Of a stretch of DNA of 64,000 bases, positions 15,973 through 27,015 are shown in pieces. The stretch comes from CAIWHR01 sp963811685 (lineage in GTDB: Bacteria; Pseudomonadota; Gammaproteobacteria; Burkholderiales; Casimicrobiaceae). Position 1 is the stretch's first letter. Each line of letters starts with the position of its first letter. Below the pieces are notes generated by a model. It worked only from the letters and a program-made list of their open reading frames with translations. It was not told the origin of the DNA and did no database searches. The stretch is from NCBI GenBank assembly GCA_963811685.1, contig CAWESK010000010.1, forward strand, positions 1-64,000. The letters are read 5' to 3'. A program made the position numbers and the translations under genes.

Positions 15973-17971
15973 ATGAAGATCACTCTCCACGTCGCTCGCA
16001 TCGTAATTGCGGTCGCCGCGCTGGCGGCGGCTAACGTGTTCGCGGAAACCGACGGAAGCGTCGGCAGTTCGGACGGCGAGAATCATTACATCCTCGAATG
16101 CGGCGGCCAATGCCTGCCAACGCTGGTTGGATCGGCGATTGGTCCGGAATACACAGGCGCGTGGTTCGATCCCGCGCAGAGTGGTCACGGCCTCTTCGTC
16201 GAAATCCTCCCGGACAACAAGATTCAAGCCGCATGGTTCACGTTCAACCCTGCCGGAACGGAACAGGCCTGGTTCCTCGGCGTCGGAACCTACTCCGGCA
16301 ACACAGCGACGATCAGCGCCGTCGCCCAGCCGACCGGCGGGCGCTGGATCCCGAATTTCGATCCGAAAGCGGTCGTAAACAATGTCTGGGGATCCCTGAC
16401 GCTGACCTTCACCGACCGTGATCACGGCAAGGTGGATTTCAGCTCGACGCAGGGCTACGGCACCGGGACCATGATCCTTACGCGGCTGACCAATCCAATT
16501 ACCGCCCGCGGGCCGTGGGCGTTGACGGGCCCGCTCAATATTCCGCGCTTCGGCCACACGATGACCTTGCTGCCGAACGGCAAGGTTCTGACGGCTGGCG
16601 GTAGCGGCGACTACCACGGCTCGCCGCCCGTAAGCAGCCTCCTGGACAGTGCCGAGGTGTACGACCCCGCAACCGGCAAGTGGAGCGTCACCGGCAGGAT
16701 GAACGATCCACGATTTGGCCATACCGCAACGCTGCTGTCCGACGGCCGGGTGTTGGTCGCTGGGTCGGGCACCGCCGAACTCTACGATCCGGCGACCGCA
16801 ATCTGGAGCCGCACCGGAAACCCGATCGCAAATCGATGGGGTCACACGGCCACGCTGCTTCAAAACGGCAAGGTGCTGGTTGCCGGAGGGTACGGTGCCG
16901 CCAGCGCGGATGCGGCCCTCGACTATCTTGGAAGCGCTGAGCTATACGATCCGGCGACGGCTACATGGAGCGCGACGGGCAGTCTCAATGATGCCCGCTG
17001 CTGCCACACGGCCACGCTGCTCAAGGATGGCAGGGTACTGGTGGCTCGAGGGTCGATTGATCTCGATGACGGAATAGCCGTGACGAGCGCCGAGTTATAC
17101 GATCCCGGCGCGGGCGTCTGGACGCGTACCGGCATTCCTTTCTTGGAGGGATATTTGCACACCGCAACCCTGCTGCCCAGCGGCAAAGTGCTTGTCGTCG
17201 GAGAGAGTTTCGGCAACGCGCGCGCTTTCAGCGCGGAGCTGTTCGATCCGGCCACAGGTACGTGGAGTGTCACCGGCCGTCTCAATCAACCGCGCTCAGG
17301 GCACACAGCGACCCTGCTTCCGACCGGCGACGTTCTGGTGACCGGCGGCGCCCATAATTTCTTCAATAGCACCCCCTACTTTCCCGATGCGGAACTCTAC
17401 AACGCCGGTACCGCGACATGGAGCACGGCTGGCAGTCCCAACGTCTTCCGTACTAGTCACGCGGCAACGTTGCTGTCCGATGGCAGGATTCTCGTCGCCG
17501 GAGGTTGGACAACGGGCGGCAGTCTGAGCAGCAGCGCTGAGCTCTATAGGACACCTGCAGCGGGTACGAGCGGCGCCCTGTTCACCGGGAGTTGGTACGA
17601 TCCGGCACAAAGCGGCCACGGTCTTTTTCTCGAAGACTTGACCGGACAGCGAGTTTCTCGCCGCGTGGTTCACGTTCAATCCATCAGGAACGCAGCAGTC
17701 CTGGTTTCTCGGCGTGGGAACGTATTCCGGCGGCACGGCGACAATTACATCGGTGCTTCAACCCACCGGCGGCCGCTGGATTCCGAATTTCGATCCGAAC
17801 GAAGATCGTGAACAACGCCTGGGGCTCGCTGAAGTTCACGTTTCGACCGACTGCGACCACGGCAAGGTGGACTTCAACTCTACGCTCGGATACGGCACCG
17901 GAAGCATGAGCCTCACGCGGCTCACGCATCCCGCGGGCTTCGCCTGTTCGTTTTCGCCGTGGGATTACTAG
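15973..17971 (+). CDS. Exported kelch protein flanked by two GxWFDPAQ domains, frameshifted at 3' end
   Basis: Third member of the cluster. Signal peptide (IVIAVAALAAANVFAET), an N-terminal domain copy (residues about 35-170, GAWFDPAQSGHGLFVEILPD), seven kelch-like repeats, then a second domain copy. The last domain is broken: after GSWYDPAQSGHGLFLE (about 17638) the frame changes to FLAAWFTFNP, changes again near 17805 (KIVNNAWGSLKFTF), and again near 17845 (CDHGKVDFNSTLGYGTGSMS). The restored end is the TAG at 17971, overlapping the tamB stop by four bases on the other strand. Domain sequence continues across each break, so indel errors are likely. A GGGAGG ribosome site precedes the ATG. 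Confidence 0.8.
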
Positions 17972-20900
17972 AAGCTCGCCGGTAGACGAGCCCGAAGCCC
18001 GCTGACCGTCCCCGCCTCCGCGCGCACCGACAGCGTGCTGGAGAGGGCGTATTCGATGCGCAGCGCATTGGTCGCGACGGTGAGTCCCTGCTCGTAGGCG
18101 ACCGTCAGCTTCTCGCTCAAGCGCTTGCCGATCGAGACGACCTGGCCCGTCGCGTCGGGCGTCCCGCGCGCGGCATTGCGCGCGGCGACCGTTCCGCTCT
18201 TGACCGAGATGTCGTCGAGGCCGATCGACTGCGCGATCGACGCCGTCACGGGCCGGCTGTTCGGACCGAGCAGCGCCGCGGACGCCGCCTGCAGCGCCGC
18301 GAGGTCGGCGCCCGACGACTGCGGTCGAGACTTTGCCCCAGCACCAGCCACGACAGTTTCTCGCTGTCGGGCACCGGTGGATTCGACGTCAGCGTGATGA
18401 TCGGCACGCGAACCGTGCCGGTCACGGCGACGCCTGCCTCGACGGCCAGGTTCCGGCGGAGCGCGACGATGTCGAGCGCCGGATTGTCGAGCGGACCATC
18501 GAAGATGAGACGGCCCGGATCGATCGACAGCTTCTGGCCGTAGGCGAAGTAGGTTCCGTTCACCGTGTAGAGCTGTCCGCTGCCGGTGAATCCGCGCAGG
18601 GCCATTGCGCACGCGGATCTGGCCCCGCAGGCTGGTGTCGAGGCCGCGGCCGACGAACGTGAGCCGGTCGCCGAAATCGAGATTCACATCGACGACGAGC
18701 GGGACGTCGGCCGAGCGCAGCATGTCCGGCGCGCGCGGTGGCCATCCTTTGACGACGACGTCGTCGCCGAGCGTCGCGTTGGGATCGAACTGCGTAGACG
18801 ACCCGGCCCTCGTCCGCCTTGAGCGAGCCCGTCAGCGACACTTTCCCCTTGGTGAGCGCGAGGGCGCCATTGCCCGACACGACAAGATTGAAATCGGGGC
18901 GGTTGAAGACGCGAAACTTCTCCGCATGCCACGTGACGTTCGCCGCACTTTCAGCGCTCGAGGTGGCCGCCGCAAGCGTTCCCGTGGCGCGGAAGGTTCC
19001 CTCGCCTGCGGAGAATGCGAGCTCGTCCAGCGTGACGCTGGCGGTTGGCAAGACGTGCGTTGATGCTACCGTTCTTGAAATGAAGGCCGTACTGCGCGGC
19101 ATCGATCGTGAGATCGGTTCCCTGAACCGTTCCGGTCAGCGGCGCGTCGCGCATCGTGCCCTTGGCGGCGAGATCGAGATGGGCGCGGCCGTCGACCACT
19201 GCCGTCGTGCCGGTCCACGGCTGCAGGATCGCGAGCGACGTGAGGTCGGCGACGAGCGTCAGCGCAAGCGGCGCGGTCGGCGACAGGCGCCCCGGTGGCG
19301 CGTTCGGCTCCGCATCGATCGACAGCGTGGCATCCGCACTTGCCGCCGCGCGCCGACCGGAACATCGCGCGTCGCATGCACCGCGTCGTCGTGCAACTGC
19401 GCGCTCGCGTCGAGCTCGGTGATGCCGGCGGCGAGGCTCGCGCTGGCGCCGGCCTCGTCGCGAGCGAGCCACAGGTCGCCCTGCTCGCGGTGGATCGACA
19501 CGGTTCCGGTGAGGCGCGGCGCGGCGGCGAGCGACCACTCGCCTCCCAGCGTCAGCGTCGAGTGGACCGGCAACGGACGACCGGCGAGGCGCGCGACGCT
19601 GGCCGTCGGCACCGCGGCGAAGCGCCCGCGCGAGGTGATCTTGCCTTCGTCCCACGCGAATTCGCCGATGTCGACCGTGCCGTCGGCGACCGCAAGATGC
19701 GCTTCGCCGAGGCGCGCCTTCCGTGCGCGAACGACAGCGTCGTCGGCGACGCGAGGCGCAACGCCCACGGTCCGCGGCCCGACCAGCGAATCGACCGTGT
19801 CCGCTCCACGCGAGGGCCGTCGGCGCGTCGTTCGACGACGTCCCCGCGTCAGGCCGCCGTGCGCCGTCGCATCGAGACCGATGTCGCCGCCATCGAGCGC
19901 GATCGTGACCGTGTGCGCGGCGAGCGTCCCGGCAACGTGCGCATTCGCGCGCGCGACGTCGCCCGAGGGCGTTTTCACGTCGGCGGCCTCGACGTCGAGC
20001 TGCAGCGAACGCGACGCGAAATCGGTGCGCGCCGCCGGCGGCGGCCGACGCGCGACGACCGCGTGCGCATCGAGCTTACCGATCGCCAACGTTTCGGCCC
20101 AGCTTCAGCTGCGTGCCTTTCGCGGTCACGTCGAAGCCGGCCGACCAGCGGCGCGCCCGCCATCTGGCCGTCACGTGCAGCGCGCCGTCGAGCGTAGCGC
20201 GGGATTGCGGACGGGCAGGAGCGGCACGAGCTACGGCGAGCTGCGGCGCGTCGAGCGTCGCCGCCATCCGGTCGCCGGGCTCGCCGACGCTGCCGCTGCC
20301 CTTGAGCGTCGCCGATCCGATCGCGAGATCGATCGCGGCGTTGCGCAGCATGATTCGGCGCGGCGCTGCCGCGGACCGAGCCGGCGAGCGGCGCACCGCC
20401 GAGATGGCTGCCCGTGCGCGATCGGCGACGTCCGCATCGACGCGCCATTCGGGGCGCAACGCGCCGCGGGCCGTCACCTTGGCGTCGAGCGATCCCGCGG
20501 GATAGGCGCCGAAGCGCGACGGATCGAAATGGGTCGCCGTCGCGTCGACGGTGAACTCGCGCTGACCGTCGAGGCCGAGGCGTCCGCTGCCGGCGAGCTC
20601 GCCGCCGTTGGCGCGCGCGCGGAGGCGCGTGACGTCGACGACGCGCTCGTCGAAGGTCGCCGCGAAATCGACGGCGATCCCGCCGACGAATCGGCGATCG
20701 ACGAGATTGCCGCTGATCGTGCGCCGCGCGGGATCGAGGTCGGCGACGATGCGGCCGGCAAGACGCGTGGAGACGAGCGGCGCGTAGAGCTGCCGCGCGT
20801 CGAGATCGCGCACGTCGAGCGCCCAGTGGCCGCCCGAGGCGTTCGCGCCGAGCGCGATGCGTGCGCTTGCCGGTCGCCTTCGCGCCGCCTTCGAGCTCGG

Positions 20901-21943
20901 CCGCGATGTCGTCGAATTCGACTGCGTCCGGGCGCCACGCGAAGCGCGCCCTGAAGGCACGCACCGGCGTGCGGCCCGTCTCGAGATTGCCCGCGTGCGC
21001 GTTGGTCGCGTCGACCGTGCCGGCGAGCCCGCCGTCCGCGGGTCTGCGCGTTCACCGTGGCCGCGATGCGCGTCGTCGGCAGCGCGCGGTCCCACGCGGC
21101 GAGATCGACGTCGCGCGCGTCGATCGACAGCGCGACGAGCGGCACGCGCGGCGAGCGGCGCCAGCGTCGCGTGTCCCGCGACGCGCCCTTCGCCGGCGCG
21201 CCCGTCGACGTCGACCGCGAGCGAGGCGAGCGTCCCCTTCGCCGCGAGGTTGATGCGCGCCTCGCGCAGCGTCGCGTCGCCTTCGAGCCTGAACGCGCCG
21301 GTCAGCGGGAACGGCGTGATCGCGCCGAGCGTCGCGTCGCCGGAGAGCGTGCCCACGCGCGTCACCATCCGCAGATCGGTCATCCGGTGCTCGCCCGCGC
21401 CGCCGGTGTAGCCGAATTCGAGCCCCTCGCACCGTTCCGCGTCCGGTCGCCACGCGCCACGTGAGCGATCCCACCGCGATGCGCTCGATGCGCACGTCGA
21501 TCGGCAGCGCGAGGCTGTCGGGCAGGCGCGACCGCGCCGTCGGACGGCTCGATGTCGATCGTCAGCGCGCGCGCACCGAGGCCGGTGAGCACGATGCTGC
21601 GCGAAAAGAGCCCCGCGGGAAGCCACGTCAGCGCGACGTCGGTAGCTTCGACTTTCGTCGCCACGCCGCGCCAGGCGATGCGCCGCGCACGCACCGTGTC
21701 GACCAGCGTGCCGGTCGCGCCGTCGATTTCGAGCGCGCCGCCGCTTCGCGCGACGAGCTCGCGCGATCAGCACGTCGACGCCGGTCTCGCGTCGTGACGA
21801 GCGCGATGATCGCGGCGATGACGGCGACGATGGTGACGAACGTCGAGGCCGCAGCGCGTGCTGGACGCACGCAGCGCGCAGCGCCGTCGACGCGGCCGAG
21901 GCGGCGAAGGAGCGTGGCGGATCGACGTGCTCGAGTCGGCCAT
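17968..21943 (-). pseudogene. tamB: TamB-like translocation/assembly protein, frameshifted many times
   Basis: Pieces of a giant beta-helical inner-membrane protein, the partner of TamA in outer-membrane protein or phospholipid transport. The ATG at 21943 follows the tamA stop by two bases. The N-terminal membrane anchor (TFVTIVAVIAAIIALVTTR), repeated AsmA/TamB-type strands in several frames, and the C-terminal DUF490 region (YGQKLSIDPGRLIFDGPLDN, LSWLVLGQSLD, ISVKSGTVAARNAARGT) can all be read, but only by changing frame a dozen or more times. The assembled length, about 1325 codons, is normal. Continuity of family sequence over every break argues for poor consensus rather than decay. Confidence 0.8.
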
Positions 21944-21945
21944 GA

Positions 21946-23754
21946 TCAGAACGTCAAGCCCGACCGAGAGGTGCACGCGGACCTTGTGCACGTCCTGGCC
22001 GTACGCGAGGTCGACGCGGAACGGTCCGAGCGGCGAGCGCACGCGAAGCCCGAGGCCGTAGCCCAGCGCCAGGTGGGTGTCGGAGAGGCTGTCGACGGCG
22101 TTGCCCGCGTCGACGAACGCCGCGATGCCCCACGCCTCCTTGATCCAGTGGGTCACTTCGCCGTTCAGCACCGCGTAGTAGCGGCCGGGCTACGGTCGCG
22201 TCGCCGTCCTGCACGCCGAGGCTATCGAACGCGTAGCCGCGCACCGTGGTGTCGCCGCCGGTGCGAAACAGCAGCACCGACGGGATGCCGTCACGCGACG
22301 CGCGCGAGCACGGCGCCGCCTTGCGCGCGGAACTGGAATTCGTTGCTTGGCGTCGATCGGCAGCCACGTAGGCGAAGCGGCCGACGACGCGGCCGAAACC
22401 GCGCGTCGAAACGCCCGGAATGCCGCCGCCGCCCTGCAGGCTCGCCATCCATCCCGTCGTCGGCGAGATCAGGTTGTCGGTGCGGCGCCAGTAGCGCTCG
22501 TATTCGAGATAGGTCGCGTGCGAGCGAATCCACTCCGCGCCGGCGGGCTGCTGCTCGTCGAGGTAGAAGGTCGCCGACAGCGCGCGCTCGTTGCGCTCCT
22601 CGATCGTGTGCCAGCGCGTGCCGAACTCGGCGGTGCGCGTGACGAGGCTCTCGATGTCGGTGCGAAGGGCGCCGGCGGTATACGTGCCGATCCACCCGGA
22701 GTCGTTCGGCGGCTGGGTGAAGCGGATCGATGCTGATTGCAGCTTCGATTCGAGCCGCCCCTCGATCAGCATCTGCAGCCCCTTGTCGTTGATGTTGACG
22801 TCGCGATAGGTCGCATTGCCGCGGAACTGCACGTCGGTCGAGTAGCCCGACGCCGGCTTCGAGACGCTTCGGCGGCGCCTCGATGACCGCCACCTTGACG
22901 GTCGCATCTTCCGGATGCGTCGTGTCGGGATCGATGGCCGCCTGCGCGCTGGCGAAGTACCCGGACGCGTTCAGCCGCCGGACGAAGCGCAGGAGCTCGG
23001 GCTCGCTGTACGGCTCGCCGCTCTTGATCGTGTTGAAGTTGCGCACCAGCGATTCCGGATACTTCGACAAGCCGGTGATCGTCGAACGATCCGAAGCTGA
23101 AGGCCGGTCCGCTGGCGAGCTCGAGCGCCAGCGTGCCCGAATAGTCGTTCGGGGTCGATCGCCGCCTCGCTGTGCGTGATCTTCGCCGCCGCGTATGGGC
23201 TCGCGTCGAGCGTGGCCAGCGCCTGCTCCTTGGCCGCGGTCCATGCCTGCTGCCGGAAGCGGCGCGCCGACGGGCAGGCCCCATTCGCGCTTCACTCTGG
23301 CGATCGCATCCGTGCCGCGCGGAACATCGGTGGTCGCGGGGCCGGTCACCTCGATGTTCACCGCGGTGATGCGCGTCGGCTCGCCGGTCGTCACGGCGAG
23401 CGTGATGGTCGTCGGCGTGGTGCGCCGATCGATGGTCACGTCGACCGACGCGGAGAACCAGCCCTCGGCGGCCGCGGCGTTGCGCGTTTCGTCGATCGCC
23501 TCGCGGGCGAGCCGATCGAGGAGATCGTCGGTCATCGCCGCGTAGCCCTGCCAGCGGACGAGGCCGACGTCGCGCATCAGCGTTTCCTTGAGCGGCGAGG
23601 GCGCCTCGACGTTGATGCGGTACGCGACGCCGGACGGCGCGGCCGTTTCGGCGGGCACATCCTGCGCGAGCGCGTCAGGGACGGAGAGCGTCGTCGTCGC
23701 GATCGCCAGCGCGAGCAGCCAACGGAAGGATCGATTCGGGCGCGCGGCTTGCAC
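21946..23754 (-). pseudogene. tamA: TamA-like BamA-family outer membrane protein, frameshifted
   Basis: Omp85/BamA-superfamily barrel with N-terminal POTRA domains. The likely GTG start at 23754 gives a signal peptide (WLLALAIATTTLSVPDALAQ). POTRA text is readable (GEPTRITAVNIEVTGPATTD, ITGLSKYPESLVRNFNTIKS, GYFASAQAAID), then barrel text (NINDKGLQMLIEGRLESKLQ, YLEYERYWRRTDNLISPTTG, LLFRTGGDTTVRGYAFDSLG, VRSPLGPFRVDLAYG). At least four frame changes are needed, including one near the end where one T too many hides the usual GLTF stop. The gene follows a lipoprotein gene by eight bases and precedes tamB by two. Confidence 0.82.
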
Positions 23755-23762
23755 GATCGCGA

Positions 23763-24060
23763 TTATCGTCGATTGGCGGAACGACCCTGTCCGGCACGCT
23801 CTGATTCGGCGCCGACGTGTCCGGTCCCGGCGGAAGTGCGCACCGGTTCGCGCGGCGGCAATTCCCGGTGTCGCGCCGCGGGCAGGTCGGGGGTTTCGCG
23901 CCGCGGCCCGTCGAGATTCCAGTTGACGCCGGGTGGGTCGCCGAAGCCCCAAAGGAAAGGTCCGACGCGCGACACGCCGGCCTGGTCGTAGCGGATCGCG
24001 CAGCCGCAAAGCGATGAATGTCGATGCGATCGCAAGGCAGGGCGCGATCGCGCGACGCAT
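23763..24060 (-). CDS. Small lipoprotein-like protein, one frameshift
   Basis: ATG at 24060, two bases after the stop of the outer-membrane gene. The signal sequence MRRAIAPCLAIASTFIA is in one frame; near 24010 one missing base moves the reading to SLCGCAIRYDQAGVSRVGPF, giving an LCGC lipobox, followed by LWGFGDPPGVNWNLDGPRRE and a proline/arginine-rich tail to the TAA at 23763. I have seen similar short lipoproteins as hypothetical proteins of Betaproteobacteria, without function. Its place directly before tamA suggests co-expression. Confidence 0.6.
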
Positions 24061-24062
24061 GA

Positions 24063-24975
24063 TCAAAAATTGACGACCAGCGTCGCGCCGAGCGCCGGGC
24101 CGATCTTGTAGTTGTCGCTGTAGAGGCCGCCGCCGCTCTCGGTGTCGACCTTGAGCTTGCCGCCGGTGACGATCGCGCCGTAGAAATCGACGCGCGCGTC
24201 CTTGCGTCAGCTTGCGCGTGACGCGGAGGAAGAGCGGAATGAAGCTGTTCTCGCCGATGCCGTTCGGCGTCGCGTTGTCCGGAGCGAGCCGGAAGCGGTA
24301 GCTGCGGTAGGTCACGCCCTCGGCGATTTCCCAGCGTTCGTCGGGTGCGTAGACGAGCTCGATCCCGGCGCCGCCGGCGGGTCCTGCCTGGAAGGGGTTG
24401 TTGATGCGGAGCTTGTCGCTGATCTTCCAGTTGACGATGAAGAACGGCAGCGCCTGCGTCTTGTCGACACGGCGGAACGCGCTGACGCCGAGTCCCAGCA
24501 GGAGATCGGGCGAAAAGGCTTTCGCGACCGATGCCACGGCGCCATAGGTGAGCGCGTCGCCGGTGTTGGCGCCGGACTCGTAGGTCCACGCGACGGTCGG
24601 CACGACGTTGATGAAGAGATCGGGCGCCCACGCATAGGTGAAGTGGACATCGACGCTCGGGGCGTTCAGGTTCTTCCACGGCGCGACGTTGCCGAACGCG
24701 ACGGGATCGCTGAAATTCCACGACTGGTATTCGTAGCGCGCACCGAGCCCGGCCGAGAGTTGCGGCGTGAACTGGCGCGTCACCGTCGCGTTGGCGATTC
24801 CGCCGGCCCAGTTGAACCGTCCGCCGCTGTCGAGCGTTCGTGTTGAACTGCGTGTATCCGGTCAGCGCGACGGATCCGCTCGTACGTCGCCGGGCGCCGC
24901 CTGCGCGCGCGCCGTCGCGGAAAGAACGCAAAGCGCAGCTGCGAAGAGGGTGCGACGACGAATCTGGAATTGCAT
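24063..24975 (-). CDS. Outer-membrane beta-barrel protein of unknown function, frameshifted
   Basis: ATG at 24975 after GGAG, with a signal peptide MQFQIRRRTLFAAALCVLSA ending in ARAQA. Two frame changes (near 24885 and 24845) separate it from the barrel, which begins LTGYTQFNTNAR and FNWAGGIANATVTRQF. The barrel reads GARYEYQSWNFSDPVAFGN, FINVVPTVAWTYESG, VTYRSYRFRLAPDNATPNGI, then another change near 24205 and a C-terminal aromatic end ATLVVNF, typical of outer-membrane barrels. Alternating hydrophobic strands support the location. Possibly a DUF6268-like family, but I am not sure. First gene of an apparent four-gene operon with tamAB. Confidence 0.65.
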
Positions 24976-25362
24976 GCGGAAACTCCGTTGTGGGTCGGAC
25001 GACGCGCGGCGATTCTACGCGGGAACGCTGCCGTCCCCGCGGCGGGAGCTCCGCTATTCCGCTGGCATGAAGCGGGTCTGCAGGCGCCCGCCGATCGCGC
25101 TGCCGGCGCGGAAATCGCGGCCAATCCAGCGCCGAAGGCGACCGCCAGAAGGCGAGCTGGCGCCCCGCACAGTCTGCTGCCGTCCCCTCGACGGGACCTT
25201 GATCAGTGCCGCTTCGAACGATCGTACGGTCACCGCGTTCGAGAACGGCCTCATTCCTCCTAATTTACTTTCGATTTTTGCGATCTAAGTATTTGTTTAA
25301 TATAAAGGAAGGATTTAGATGCAACATTCACGCTAAGTCATTGTTCGTAAAACGAAAAAGGA
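24976..25362. other. Intergenic region with AT-rich island
   Basis: No gene is seen between the divergent barrel gene and the mraZ promoter. About 25260-25362 is strikingly AT-rich compared with the rest of the window (runs such as TTTGTTTAATATAAAGG), consistent with a promoter or upstream-activating region. The remainder has ordinary GC content and no recognisable element. Confidence 0.5.
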
Positions 25363-25392
25363 TTGACCGCTCGCGTTCCGTTCACTTATAGT
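25363..25392 (+). promoter_or_regulatory. Promoter of the dcw cluster (mraZ promoter)
   Basis: TTGACC at 25363-25368 and TATAGT at 25387-25392 with an 18-base spacer form a good sigma-70 promoter. It lies at the edge of the AT-rich island and directly before the MraZ boxes, as expected for the promoter that MraZ represses in other bacteria. Confidence 0.7.
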
Positions 25393-25401
25393 CCGCTCTG
25401 G

Positions 25402-25426
25402 TGGTAAAAAGTGGGTTGAAGTGGGA
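25402..25426 (+). promoter_or_regulatory. MraZ-binding direct repeats
   Basis: Three direct repeats at exactly 10-base spacing: TGGTA (25402), TGGGT (25412) and TGGGA (25422), each followed by a five-base spacer. This matches the known MraZ operator of TGGGN repeats with 5-nt spacers found upstream of dcw clusters. The sites start 10 bases after the -10 box, so MraZ bound here would block the promoter it controls. Confidence 0.75.
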
Positions 25427-25500
25427 CTTTGACTCGTCCGGGCCGACGCTCGGCGAGTGCAGGGGCGCTCACCTTCGGCCGGGCCGGGAGGAGCGACAAC

Positions 25501-26025
25501 GTGGCGCAGGGAACGGGAGTCGCGGCGGAAGGCAATGGCGGGAACGCTGTGTTTCGCGGCGTCTCGCAGCTTGCGCTCGATGCCAAGGGGCGCCTCGCGA
25601 TTCCCGCCAAGCACCGCGACGCGCTCGCGCGCCGCGCGCCTGCGGCCAATGACGCAGATCCGTCCGCGCCCGGCGCGGTCGTCATCACCGCGGATCCATC
25701 GCGCTGCCTGCTCGTGTATCCGCGCGCGGCGTGGGAGCCGATCCAGGCGCGGCTCATGGCGCTCTCGTCGTTCAATCCCGAAATTCGCAGCCTGCAGCGG
25801 CTCATCGTCGGGTTCGCCGACGACGTCGAGCTCGACGGCAGCGGGCGCATTCTCGTGCCGCCTGCGCTTCGCGAGTACGCGTCGCTCGAGCATCACGTGG
25901 TCCTCGTGGGCCAGGGCAACAAGTTCGAATTGTGGGACGCGGCGAAGTGGAACGACGCGACCGCGCGCGCCATCACGTTCCCGTCGACCGGATTGCCGCC
26001 CGAGCTCGACGGATTCTCTCTTTGA
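25501..26025 (+). CDS. mraZ: Transcriptional regulator MraZ
   Basis: DNA-binding AbrB-like autorepressor of the dcw cluster, 174 residues. Two SpoVT/AbrB-like halves are visible: LALDAKGRLAIPAKHRDAL and ADDVELDGSGRILVPPALRE. GTG at 25501 preceded by GGAGG at good spacing is preferred to an upstream in-frame ATG that lies inside the operator. A loop between halves (ARRAPAANDADPSAPGA) is longer than in E. coli MraZ. It is six bases from rsmH. Operator repeats upstream support autoregulation. Confidence 0.93.
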   Translation: MAQGTGVAAEGNGGNAVFRGVSQLALDAKGRLAIPAKHRDALARRAPAANDADPSAPGAVVITADPSRCLLVYPRAAWEPIQARLMALSSFNPEIRSLQRLIVGFADDVELDGSGRILVPPALREYASLEHHVVLVGQGNKFELWDAAKWNDATARAITFPSTGLPPELDGFSL

Positions 26026-26031
26026 TGCCCG

Positions 26032-27008
26032 ATGGCGATCCACGTTCCCGTCCTGCTCGAAGAAGCGGTCAGCCGCGCTGGAAGTGCGTCGACGACGGCG
26101 TCTATGTCGATGCGACGTTCGGCCGCGGCGGTCATGCGCGACGGATTCTCGAGCGCCTCGGTCCTTCCGGGCGACTCGTCGCGCTCGATCGGGATCCCGA
26201 CGCCGAAGCCGCCGCGCGCACGATCGTCGATCCGCGCTTCGCTTTCCGTCGCGCGTGGTTCTCGGAGCTGCCCGCGGTGCTTGCGATCTCGGCATCGAAG
26301 CGATCGACGGCGCGCTCTTCGACCTCGGCATTTCGTCCCCGCAGATCGACGATCCCGGCGCGCGGCTTCTCGCTGCGCGGCGATGGACCGCTCGACATGC
26401 GGATGGATCCTGCGCGCGGCGAATCCGCGGCCGCTTTCCTCGCGCGCGCCGACGTGCGCGAATTGACGGAGGTGATACGCGACTATGGTGAAGAACGGTT
26501 TGCTCAATCGATTGCAAGAGCAATTGTTGCGGCTCGCGCGGTCGCGCCCGTCGTCCGGACGCGGCAGCTGGCGGGGATCGTGGCCGAAGCCGTCCGCTCG
26601 CGCCCGCGGGGTGATCGGAGTCAGGATCCGGCCACGCGGACCTTCCAGGCTCTCCGGATTCACGTCAATCGGGAACTCGCGGAACTCACGCTGATGCTGC
26701 CGCGGGTCGTGCGTCTCTTGAATCCCGGCGCGCGCCTCGCGGTGATCAGCTTCCATTCGCTCGAAGACCGCATCGTGAAGCGCTTCTTCGCCTCGGCATC
26801 GCAACCCTTCGGGGGCGATCCGCAAGTTGCGCGCCTCGCCATCGCGGAAAGTGCGCTTCCCGGCGCGCCCTTGACGCGCATCGGCCGCGCGATACGGCCT
26901 TCGGCGCGCGAAGTCGACGCCAATCCGCGCGCGCGCAGCGCAACGCTGCGCGTCGCGGAGCGCACGACGCATCCGCTGCCGCCGGATTTCGGCGCGGACC
27001 TCGGATGA
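26032..27008 (+). CDS. rsmH: 16S rRNA (cytosine(1402)-N(4))-methyltransferase RsmH, with compensating frameshifts
   Basis: SAM-dependent methyltransferase (MraW). The start MAIHVPVLLEEAV (ATG 26032) is in frame one. Near 26070 the frame changes to DDGVYVDATFGRGGHARRIL (SAM loop), near 26285 to DLGIEAIDGALFDLGISSPQ, and near 26355 back to RGFSLRGDGPLDMRMD. From there to the TGA at 27008 it is intact (ALRIHVNRELAEL, AVISFHSLEDRIVKRF). Every residue block is highly conserved, so at least three indels in a widely conserved gene are best read as sequence errors. Restored length is normal, about 320 residues. Confidence 0.88.
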
Positions 27009-27015
27009 CGAGACG

